From Exilibacterium tricleocarpae (lineage in GTDB: Bacteria > Pseudomonadota > Gammaproteobacteria > Pseudomonadales > Cellvibrionaceae): a DNA stretch of 64,000 bases. The position numbers and the translations under genes were made by a program. The stretch covers positions 82,195 through 146,194 of the forward strand of contig NZ_ML660104.1 of the NCBI RefSeq assembly GCF_007004655.1. The letters run 5' to 3'. The notes under the pieces were generated by a model that searched no databases, was not told the DNA's origin, and worked only from the letters and a program-made list of their open reading frames with translations. This document shows positions 56,425 to 64,000 of the stretch, piece after piece; position 1 is the stretch's first letter, and the number at the start of each line of letters is the position of its first letter.

Positions 56425-56468
56425 GCAAAGCGGTCCTCTGGGCTGTTGTTACAAGAGGGCCGCTTTGC
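56425..56468 (+). terminator. Strong 15-bp hairpin in the gap before the giant gene
   Basis: GCAAAGCGGTCCTCT and AGAGGGCCGCTTTGC pair fully with one G-U, around a 14-base loop. A short TTT follows on the plus strand. No plus-strand gene ends before it, so it may terminate an unannotated small RNA or be a leftover of a deleted gene. The terminator call is tentative. Confidence 0.4.
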
Positions 56469-56475
56469 TTTCACC

Positions 56476-56627
56476 CTAAAGTAATCGAAAACCGATTGAA
56501 AGTTTCCTGACAGGTATAAGCCTAAGCCCTGCTGTTAAAAAAATCCTGTGCCAAGGATCAAGGTCAACATAAAGGGTCCCCAAACGAGGGTGTTGGCCGT
56601 ATTAATAAAACCGTTAGTAATTTCCAT
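56476..56627 (-). pseudogene. N-terminal remnant of an AGCS sodium:alanine/glycine symporter
   Basis: An ATG at 56627 with AGGAAGGAAG upstream starts MEITNGFINTANTLVWGPFM, then LTLILGTGFF and a stop at 56535. After a one-base slip in a run of seven T the frame continues LTAGLRLIPVRKLSIGFRLL to a stop at 56476. This matches the N-terminal region of AGCS transporters (WGPPLLVLLLGTGLYLTLRL...). The remaining ~400 residues are absent. The intact translation signal suggests recent decay. Confidence 0.65.
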
Positions 56628-56942
56628 ATTCTTCCTTCCTCGATTCGTATTCATCGTCAGTAATTTTTTATTTTGTTTTTATAAAATCTAGTAATGTGTG
56701 GCGGAAAAAGCTATCTACCGGCATGGATGGCCTCGAATCAGATATGTCGTTGTGGGAGCAGATCGTTTGAGAGGTGGGGCATTAAAGGTAATACCAATGG
56801 TGTAATACGTTTAACTAATAGAAATCAGTTCCTGTACCTGTAACATATAACTACACAGTATTTGCAGTGGAGTTTAACTTAGACACCACGCTGATTGATC
56901 CAGACATCAGTTAAGGCTTTAAAGTAAAAGGGGAGTACAGAT

Positions 56943-59900
56943 ATGGCCGTTGGCAGCGTTAAGAACAACACTCAAGCCCCCCCTGTAAATCCGACCGCAA
57001 CAGGGGAGGCGCTCGGGCCAGGGGGCGCCAATGCCAATCCCTTAGCCGCAGCAGATGCCTCAGCGCAATGGCAGCAGGCCCATGCTTACCCCCAGGGCAC
57101 CAATCCCCAGGGCACCAGCCCCCAAGACACCAATCCCCAGGACACCAATCCCCAGGACACCAATCCCCAGGGCACCAATCCCCAGGGCACCAATCCCCAG
57201 GGCACCAATCCCCAGGGCACCAATCCCCAGGGCACCAGCCCCCAAGACACCAATCCCCAGGGCACCAACCCCCAGGGCACCAACCCCCAGGGCACCAATC
57301 CCCAGGGCACCAGCCCCCAAGACACCAACCCCCAGGGCACCAACCCTCCGGCCGGCTTCCCTCCGCAGGCAGGTGACGCTCCCGGCACATCCGTTGGTGG
57401 TCATATACAGCAGGCCCTGGATCGTGCTTCGGGATGGCAACGAGAGTCAAGCGATAGCACCCCCGGCTCTATTGTGCCGCCATCGTTGTTCGGGTCCCGT
57501 ACCGCGGGTTCGGGGTTGGCGGCCTGGAACCCCAACACGCCACGAAATGAGAATCTACTCGCCAACCAGAACGGCACTGCCCATACCATCCACAATGGCC
57601 GGGTCTATGAATGGAACCGGGGCACCCATCAAATGGTGCCCACGGCGGTTACCAACGCCGAGTCTCTAAAATTGGGTACCGATGGTATTGCTTATGTGCG
57701 AAAAAATAACGGTGACCTGGAGGGCTTGACCGACAGACCTTACCAGGCACCGGCACCGGCCAGCGATACCGCATCCATTGTCAGCAATGATCAAACACCG
57801 GCGACTAAGCCTCAAGGTCCCTTTGTCGGCCAAATCCCGAGTGATGCGAGGGATTTTGCGGTGCAATCGGCGGAACGGGCTTATTATGTGGATAACGGCG
57901 GAAAACTCTTCTCGCTGGACAGGTCAGGGACCACCGAGAACGTCGGCGACACCATCGGGCTGCCTACCCAAACTCCCCTCAAATCGGTTGCTGTAGATCG
58001 CAATGATCGCCTGTGGTTACTGGATGATAGCGATCAACTCTGGCGCAAAGGCCCGGCGGATTCAGGTGGCTGGGAGCAGCATAAACAACCGGCGATAAAC
58101 GCGGGTGATAAAATCCAGGGTTTGCGTGTATTAGGTGATGGTTTGCCTGCCGTGGATATGAAGACACAAACGGGTGAGCTGCAGACTCAGCGTCCCTGGG
58201 TGAAAAACAATGTGCATACTCCTGACTGGTCCGAGGTGCCATTTCGCTATGAAACCCGACGTCCTATCGATAGCGCTTTTATGCAAAATCGGATACCTCG
58301 CACCACCGTTAACGCCGGTGTGTCATTGTTTAATGCAACGACACAGAGGCGCGACAGCAAGCCGATTGCCGATATGTGGCATGGAGGTAAAAGTCATTTT
58401 ATCCGCAACCCGCGAGGAAAGTATTCTGAGAGTCATCGCCATGTGGTGCCCGATCTGCGTAAAGGGATCGAGCAGGATGTGGCCGCTTTGCGCCAGGCGA
58501 ATACCCAACTGGCCCCCGAGCACCGGCAAACCTTGAGAAACTCCAATTTAGGTGCAGCGGTGCAAGACCGGACCGCACAATCACTCGACCGTATCAGCCG
58601 AGCCCTGGGCCTGGTGGCACCCGGTGGCGGTGAAAACCCAGGCTATCAACAGGGTAAGGAGTTTAAAAAGTACAGCGGCGTTGGGGCGGGGCGTGTGCGT
58701 TCCGACAACAATGCCCTGTATCTGGCGCAATCCCGCTACAACAGTGCGCTTGGAGCCGACGCCAATGATCCCGTCAATCGGAGTTTCAATAGCCTGTTGG
58801 ATAAAGGTGTGTATATACCGACGGGTTCTGAGGAAATTCTGCTGGGGAAAAACGGCCTGCCCAAGACAATAAAAAATACCCTTGAAGTGCCCATGGGCAC
58901 GATTCTTCGCGGCGCCAATATCCTGCAGCGGGCGGGGCAGGGGCTGGGGTCGATCAACCCCGGTCCGGAAAGTGCGGACACTACGAGAGAGTTGCTGAAT
59001 AGTGAGGCCAGTACTTTTGCCAACCATGGTCTGAACCAGTGGGCCGATGTCAACTTCAACGATCTCAGGCAGTTGAAGCGGCAGTTGGCTCTTTTTGACC
59101 GCTATGCCGGTATGGCCAACAATCCCAACGACCCAATGATGCGGGTACTTAGCCAGAGTGGTGGTATGCAGGGCGATCCCGTTGAGAATTATGTCAGTGT
59201 GGCCAATGGTGACATGATGCTGGCAGAGCACCTGCGGCTTTCTAAGAATACCACTCTAGGCATAGGGACCGGCGCGATTTCCAGTCTCTTCTCTCTGGCA
59301 CCATCGGGCGTCCTCGCGGTCCCGGAGGTATCGCTTGCGCGCACCAAAGGCGCGATGTTGGAGTTTGAAAGAAGAGGCCCGGGGCAGGAGGTCAAATTCA
59401 TAGGGGACTCGAGGACCGGGGGCAGTTTAGGCGCAGACGTTTACGTGGGTGTGGAGTCGGGAAAATATGGTAACTTTTCGTCTTTTGTGGGGGGGCAGGT
59501 GGGAGTGTCCGGCAAGGTCAGCCGCAATCACCGTTTCGAGGGCACCAGTCTATTTCACGATACCGGAACTAACAGCAACACGGGCAATCCGTCGCGCGTA
59601 AACCCGGGGGTGGAGCGGATAGGGCAGCTTATGCAAGATAAGAATGCCGACCCCTTGAAGTTTTTGAACTCCGCACAGCTCAATGAGAACGGCCGGAAAA
59701 ACACCACTGACGCGAGTGTCAACCCACGCGTAGGTGCAGGCCTGTTTTTAACAGTTGACGGACCGTCTTATCCGGATGGACAAGCACAGGCAATTGTCGG
59801 TGCGGGCGTTACGGCACAAGCTGATTTTTTACACTACAGGGCAACAGACGGACATGAGGTGGGGCCCAAGGGTGTTGAGGAGCGTTATTCCGGCCGTCAG

Positions 59901-62900
59901 TTTGACCCCACCGCCGGCGCCGGTCTGAATGCCGGGGTTTTCGGTGCCGGACGTAATGTACACATCGCACCCGCAGAAACCGGCTTTCACCGCACTGCCG
60001 CCGGTCTCGATATAGGCGTCGGTCACCAGTTCGACCGCTTTGCCGGAGGCGGACCTCAAACCGGTATCCTGAACAATGTACCGCTCCCGCGTGAAGAGCA
60101 AAAGTTCAACCACGAGGGTGTGTTTTGGAAAGACTTCAAAGAATGGGTTGTTCAAGATGTCAGTGATCTGAAAAAACCAGAGAAATTTCCACATATAGCG
60201 GAGTTAAGCGCGGCACTCCCGGGGTTTGAACAGACCCTGGATAAACTGATTGCCAACGGCGATCCGATTGTCTTTGACACCGCGCTTAGCGATGAAGCCA
60301 AAGACAAAATTGCCAACTACAACCCACAGACCGACGGTGAGTACGGCGAATTTGCCCGGAGGATTGCCAAAGATCCTAAAAATCACTATATCGATGTGTT
60401 CGCCCAGTATGGCTTAAAGAGTAGGCAGGATTCCGCCGGCTTTAATATGGGCGTAATGTACAACGACAAAGCCCAATATGCGCAGTTAGTGCTTCCCGGC
60501 TGGGTTTTTTTCCACTACCCTCAGGGTACAGGTGCGGATGCACCGAAGCTCCCCTCCGGGATGCCGAAGCCCGCCAGCTTCAGTCTCTCAGGCAACGCCT
60601 TCAACGGCCATGAGGTCGCGGAACCCGACTATGGCCGGTTACAGGAGCGTTTCGGTAACCTGGACTCCGCGCGTCTGTCCCGCGAACAGCTCTCCGCTAA
60701 CTTCGCCCTGGTGCCCGACGGTCGCTCACTGGCGCTGGACGGCCAAGAGGCCGATCAGCGCATTGCCTTGCAAAACGGCCGGCTTGTCTATCGGCCAGGG
60801 GCTGAACCCGCTGCCTATCAAAACCTCACCATGGGGGCTGACCCGAGCGCTTTTGTCAATCAGGTGATGGATCAGAGTACGGATTTTGTGCCTCTCCCCC
60901 AGGAGATGGTGCGTCAACTGGCCGATACCGATCGCAAATCTGAAGGTTTAGGGCCTCTGTTGCAGGCGATGCACGCGGGGCGCTCCGGCGCCTTGCCGCA
61001 GGAGTACACCGCTCAATTGAGCAATGGCGATTTCAATAAGCTGCAGAATTTGGCACAGGACCCGAATACGTCTCGTATTCCCGTGCAGCTTGCTGCTGGC
61101 CTTGTGGATCCTCTGAATACTCATACCACGTCGCCCAATGGTTTGGAAAATGCGGTCAGCGTGCGCGAGTTAATGAGCAACTTGGCTGCCAAGCCCGGCG
61201 CCGCGAACCAGCTTACCCCCGCCCAGGAGTATATCCTGGGTGAGTTTTTCCCCAATGCAGACGGCGCCCTGGACCGCGATGCCCTGGATCGGGCCGTGGG
61301 CAACCCCGAGCGACTGGCCGAGGTGGATAGCTATCTGGCTAGACTCCAGGCGCCCCAGGGTCCGTTCAACGACAACGAAGTGAAGTATCATGTAGATCGG
61401 CTGCGAGACAACCCCAATCTGAACCTCACCGATTTACCCCCGGAAACTCAAACGCTACTGAATCGGCATTTTGGTGATAGCCCGCAGACCTATGGTCCCA
61501 CCAATTTGGACAACGTGATCCACAATGCTGAGTCTTACAACCAGTTTGTCAATGATATGGAAAAGCCTCAACCCGATATCAGCCCGTTGGGAAATCGCAA
61601 CACCCACAGCTGGCGCGTCTCTGGTCTGACGGCGGCGGCGGGGGTCGGCAATGTTGCCCTGGGCGGAGCGGAAATCAACCGGGCGGTGCAGGGGCTCCAG
61701 TCCGATGATCCCGCGGTGAAGGAAGCCTCCGTCCAGGCACTGGGCCTGGTGGGGGGCGCGATGAGCGCCGACGCGATCAGCGCCGGTGCCGGCCTGGTGG
61801 ATCAACATGTCACTCGCCAGATCACCAGAGCCATTGATGCGGGCGCCGACGCCGGTACCGCCGGCGTCAAAGGGTTGGCCCACCTGAGCAAAGGGATGCG
61901 CGCCCTGGGCACGGTCGCCACCGGCGCCACCACGTTACTGGATGCCTACGGCGCCTTCGACAGTTTCGCCAAAGGCTTTCACACCGATGATACGGCGGAC
62001 AAAATCAACCATTTTGTCAACAGTGGGTTGAGCACCGCCGGTATCGGCATCGGTATCGGCACCGGCGTGGGTTTGGCCACGGGGAGTGCACTCGGCCCCA
62101 TCGGTCTGGGGGTCGGTCTCGTCCTGGCGGGTATCCAACAGGGCGTCAATGCTGCCCACCAGGTGGATGAACTCGAGGAATACGCCGACCTCGATACCGG
62201 GGAAATCTGGGATACCGGCTGGCACCTGTTCTGGGGCAACAAACCCGCCGATCCTATCCAGCAGGAATACGCCACCAATTTCAGTCAGGTGGCCGCTGAC
62301 CAGGAACTGGCCCAGTTCGGTAAGGATATGCTCAACGACAACCCGAACCTGGGTATGGTCGTCTTGGGCCGCGGCACTGCCGGTTACCAACACCATGACA
62401 GCGGTGAGTACACCCCCCACTGGGAAAACCGCTTCAACGGTACCGTCGACCTGCGCGCGGGTGAAGGCTTCGATGCGGCACAATTGGACGGCAACTATGA
62501 AGACCGCTACGAGGGTCACGATCAGCGCTGGGCGTCCATTCACAGCGATGAGCAGGTGATGGTGGCCCAACACCCGGAACTCGGCCCCGATGACCGGGTC
62601 CTGATCGATACCGGCGAGGGCGATCAAACCGTGTACGGCCGTGAAGACAATCCCAATGACTTTATCGTCCGGGCGGGCAAGAAGGAGTTTATCGGGGGCA
62701 ACCAGGACGATACCTTCAATATCATGGGCATGCGCGGCGACAGTGGTCGATTGGACGGCGGCGAGGGTGAAGATACCTTGAACCTGAGCCAAATCGAGGA
62801 ACATGGCGAGAGCACCACCGGTTACACCGTGGATTTGGAGGCGGGCCATATGAATCGGACCCTGACCGACGAGGACGACCGCTCGCGGGAGGACCATCGG

Positions 62901-64000
62901 TATGATTTGGACAATATCGAACACGCGGTGGGCCACGGAGACATGGCCGATACGTTGATCGGTACCGAGGGCAATAATCGCTTGGATGGTCAGGGCGGCG
63001 GAGACACCTACCACGGGGGCGGTGGTGACGATCTGATGATCGTGCGCCCCGGGGACGAGGCCCATGGTGGCCAGGGTAATGATGTCTATAACATCATCGC
63101 GGATATGGAGTCAGAACGGATCGATATTCACGAGGAGCGCAGCGACAGCGATGAGAATCTGGTGGTGCTGGATCATGAACTCGACGCTGTGCACGCCTCA
63201 GAGCTTGAGGAAAGCGGCCCCTATAGCCACGATCTGGTGACCACCTACGGTGAGGGAGAAGCTGCCGTAGATGTGGCCTATGAGGATTACTATGGCGAAA
63301 CCACCGACGGTCAACAGTTCCGCAAGAACACCATGAATCGACTCACCGACGATGGGTTTATGCTCATTGAGGCGGGGGAACGCTTGATCGACAGCCCCGA
63401 GTCCCATACCGATGAGGCGATGGCCGTGTACTTGCCGGAGGCCGACGGCCGTTCCCTTCACGGCAACCTGCACCTGGATAAGGAGAACGGTGAGGTCTCC
63501 ATCGGAGAGAGCGGCGATGATGACCGGCGTTCTGTGGATGTCCCGGCGCATGTGGAGGTGGCCCTGATCGGTTCCCATAATGATGACGTGATCAGGGGTG
63601 ACGATGGCGATGACTATATAGAGGGCGGTGGCGGCAACGATGAGTTGGTGGGCCGCGGTGGCAACAATGGCTATGGTGTGACCCTGTATGACACGAACCG
63701 GGAGGTCTACGAGGCCCGCCGGGACAAGGATGAGGCGCTGGCCAGCGAGGGTGTGATCACGCAGGACGAGGATGCCGACGAGCCCCACTGGGCTGTGCCC
63801 GACGATTATGAATTTGAGAATGCGACCCAGACAACCGTGATTGATAACAGCGGTGCCAACCAGGGCCATCTGAATATGGGCGGGGTGAACCGTGACGACA
63901 TTCAGTTTGAACGCGACGGCGATGCCCTGATCATTAGTCCGGACCGTGCAGCATTCGAGGAACGGGAGAAGCAAGCCTACATTGAGGAGCAGCAAGAGGC
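56943..64000 (+). CDS. Giant AvrE/DspE-like type III effector with RTX-like repeats (3' end outside window)
   Basis: ATG 56943 follows AGGGGAG by seven bases, and the frame stays open to the window end, at least 2,352 codons. Residues 50-134 are a (N/S)PQ(G/D)T repeat. About 230-420 has propeller-like units (YYVDNGGKLFSLDRSG, VAVDRNDRLWLLDDSDQLWR) as in AvrE/DspE effectors. A helical region follows to about 770, then Gly-rich beta segments at about 830-1050 (LGADVYVGVESGKYGNFSSF), compatible with the AvrE-type barrel. Hydrophobic Gly/Ala stretches lie at about 1560-1745. RTX-like repeats lie at about 1916, 2018-2040 and 2212-2245 (GGGGDDLM, GGQGNDVYNI, GDDGDDYIEGGGGNDELVG). AvrE proteins form membrane channels in plant hosts; the RTX extension is not a known part of that family. 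The family call is by architecture and is moderate. Confidence 0.7.
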   Translation, partial: MAVGSVKNNTQAPPVNPTATGEALGPGGANANPLAAADASAQWQQAHAYPQGTNPQGTSPQDTNPQDTNPQDTNPQGTNPQGTNPQGTNPQGTNPQGTSPQDTNPQGTNPQGTNPQGTNPQGTSPQDTNPQGTNPPAGFPPQAGDAPGTSVGGHIQQALDRASGWQRESSDSTPGSIVPPSLFGSRTAGSGLAAWNPNTPRNENLLANQNGTAHTIHNGRVYEWNRGTHQMVPTAVTNAESLKLGTDGIAYVRKNNGDLEGLTDRPYQAPAPASDTASIVSNDQTPATKPQGPFVGQIPSDARDFAVQSAERAYYVDNGGKLFSLDRSGTTENVGDTIGLPTQTPLKSVAVDRNDRLWLLDDSDQLWRKGPADSGGWEQHKQPAINAGDKIQGLRVLGDGLPAVDMKTQTGELQTQRPWVKNNVHTPDWSEVPFRYETRRPIDSAFMQNRIPRTTVNAGVSLFNATTQRRDSKPIADMWHGGKSHFIRNPRGKYSESHRHVVPDLRKGIEQDVAALRQANTQLAPEHRQTLRNSNLGAAVQDRTAQSLDRISRALGLVAPGGGENPGYQQGKEFKKYSGVGAGRVRSDNNALYLAQSRYNSALGADANDPVNRSFNSLLDKGVYIPTGSEEILLGKNGLPKTIKNTLEVPMGTILRGANILQRAGQGLGSINPGPESADTTRELLNSEASTFANHGLNQWADVNFNDLRQLKRQLALFDRYAGMANNPNDPMMRVLSQSGGMQGDPVENYVSVANGDMMLAEHLRLSKNTTLGIGTGAISSLFSLAPSGVLAVPEVSLARTKGAMLEFERRGPGQEVKFIGDSRTGGSLGADVYVGVESGKYGNFSSFVGGQVGVSGKVSRNHRFEGTSLFHDTGTNSNTGNPSRVNPGVERIGQLMQDKNADPLKFLNSAQLNENGRKNTTDASVNPRVGAGLFLTVDGPSYPDGQAQAIVGAGVTAQADFLHYRATDGHEVGPKGVEERYSGRQFDPTAGAGLNAGVFGAGRNVHIAPAETGFHRTAAGLDIGVGHQFDRFAGGGPQTGILNNVPLPREEQKFNHEGVFWKDFKEWVVQDVSDLKKPEKFPHIAELSAALPGFEQTLDKLIANGDPIVFDTALSDEAKDKIANYNPQTDGEYGEFARRIAKDPKNHYIDVFAQYGLKSRQDSAGFNMGVMYNDKAQYAQLVLPGWVFFHYPQGTGADAPKLPSGMPKPASFSLSGNAFNGHEVAEPDYGRLQERFGNLDSARLSREQLSANFALVPDGRSLALDGQEADQRIALQNGRLVYRPGAEPAAYQNLTMGADPSAFVNQVMDQSTDFVPLPQEMVRQLADTDRKSEGLGPLLQAMHAGRSGALPQEYTAQLSNGDFNKLQNLAQDPNTSRIPVQLAAGLVDPLNTHTTSPNGLENAVSVRELMSNLAAKPGAANQLTPAQEYILGEFFPNADGALDRDALDRAVGNPERLAEVDSYLARLQAPQGPFNDNEVKYHVDRLRDNPNLNLTDLPPETQTLLNRHFGDSPQTYGPTNLDNVIHNAESYNQFVNDMEKPQPDISPLGNRNTHSWRVSGLTAAAGVGNVALGGAEINRAVQGLQSDDPAVKEASVQALGLVGGAMSADAISAGAGLVDQHVTRQITRAIDAGADAGTAGVKGLAHLSKGMRALGTVATGATTLLDAYGAFDSFAKGFHTDDTADKINHFVNSGLSTAGIGIGIGTGVGLATGSALGPIGLGVGLVLAGIQQGVNAAHQVDELEEYADLDTGEIWDTGWHLFWGNKPADPIQQEYATNFSQVAADQELAQFGKDMLNDNPNLGMVVLGRGTAGYQHHDSGEYTPHWENRFNGTVDLRAGEGFDAAQLDGNYEDRYEGHDQRWASIHSDEQVMVAQHPELGPDDRVLIDTGEGDQTVYGREDNPNDFIVRAGKKEFIGGNQDDTFNIMGMRGDSGRLDGGEGEDTLNLSQIEEHGESTTGYTVDLEAGHMNRTLTDEDDRSREDHRYDLDNIEHAVGHGDMADTLIGTEGNNRLDGQGGGDTYHGGGGDDLMIVRPGDEAHGGQGNDVYNIIADMESERIDIHEERSDSDENLVVLDHELDAVHASELEESGPYSHDLVTTYGEGEAAVDVAYEDYYGETTDGQQFRKNTMNRLTDDGFMLIEAGERLIDSPESHTDEAMAVYLPEADGRSLHGNLHLDKENGEVSIGESGDDDRRSVDVPAHVEVALIGSHNDDVIRGDDGDDYIEGGGGNDELVGRGGNNGYGVTLYDTNREVYEARRDKDEALASEGVITQDEDADEPHWAVPDDYEFENATQTTVIDNSGANQGHLNMGGVNRDDIQFERDGDALIISPDRAAFEEREKQAYIEEQQE
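57090..57344 (+). repeat. 17 tandem 15-bp units coding (N/S)PQ(G/D)T
   Basis: There are seventeen 15-base units of CCCCAGGGCACCAAT type, with variants GACACC (Asp) and AGC (Ser), inside the giant effector. The period is a multiple of three, so gain or loss of units keeps the frame. Near identity indicates recent expansion. Confidence 0.95.

Noticed and set aside
57090..57344. Tandem array as a possible CRISPR
   Set aside because: Units are contiguous 15-mers without spacers and code in frame.
57055..57669. Pro-rich frames (PRAPIPR, GHQSP) on the plus strand and Trp/Gly-rich frames on the minus strand
   Set aside because: They are other frames of the 15-bp repeat; the frame from 56943 has the ribosome site and continues to the window end.
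61935..63065. 376-codon minus-strand frame and its neighbours (63198-63995)
   Set aside because: Antisense to the giant effector frame, which is open and carries RTX-like repeats; the antisense translation has no family features.

Overview
The window looks like a chromosomal segment of a free-living or host-associated gammaproteobacterium, probably marine. The grounds are a TonB-dependent receptor beside a sodium/proline symporter, an Lrp-type regulator paired with a PutA that lacks a DNA-binding domain, 7TMR-DISM hybrid sensor kinases, and a YD-repeat toxin of more than 4,300 residues. The genus cannot be fixed from sequence reading alone.

Region 1 (1-13.9 kb) is the 3' part of a giant YD/RHS-like polymorphic toxin. 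It has an internal ~971-residue duplication, two LysM modules and a C-terminal PD-(D/E)XK nuclease-like tip, and it is followed by a likely immunity gene. Region 2 (14.0-24.0 kb) is a proline-use locus: TonB receptor, PutP, an internally deleted remnant of the giant NAD-glutamate dehydrogenase gene, an Lrp/AsnC regulator and PutA. Together these would import proline, oxidise it to glutamate and formerly pass glutamate to 2-oxoglutarate. Region 3 (24.2-33.4 kb) holds three tandem paralogous 7TMR-DISM hybrid histidine kinases, a decayed piece of a fourth, and a divergent NarL-type response regulator. A conserved element (CATAGTCC-N5-GCGTAT) lies near kinases 1 and 3, the regulator and the dehydrogenase remnant.

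Region 4 (33.4-64 kb) is a type III secretion island. The export gate and C-ring genes sctQRSTU read leftward. Rightward lie a LuxR-type regulator, a GNAT acetyltransferase, two harpin-like glycine-rich proteins around a small pilin-like protein, a secretin-like protein with only N-terminal domains, then sctD, sctI, sctJ, sctK, a mini SctL-like stalk, sctL, a STAS protein, sctV, sctN and sctO. These are followed by a MidA-like methyltransferase with C-terminal TPR-like repeats, a harpin-like/JAMM metalloprotease fusion, a coiled-coil protein and two more LuxR paralogues. The last gene starts at 56943 and stays open to the window end (more than 2,350 codons); it looks like an AvrE/DspE-type effector fused to RTX-like calcium-binding repeats.

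The island departs from known systems in several ways. SctU has lost the NPTH autocleavage motif. No pore-forming secretin domain is present in the window. A JAMM motif is fused to a harpin-like front. The three LuxR regulators have receiver-like domains without the phospho-acceptor aspartate, and a STAS protein sits within the structural operon. Function calls for the effectors are inference from motifs and context.
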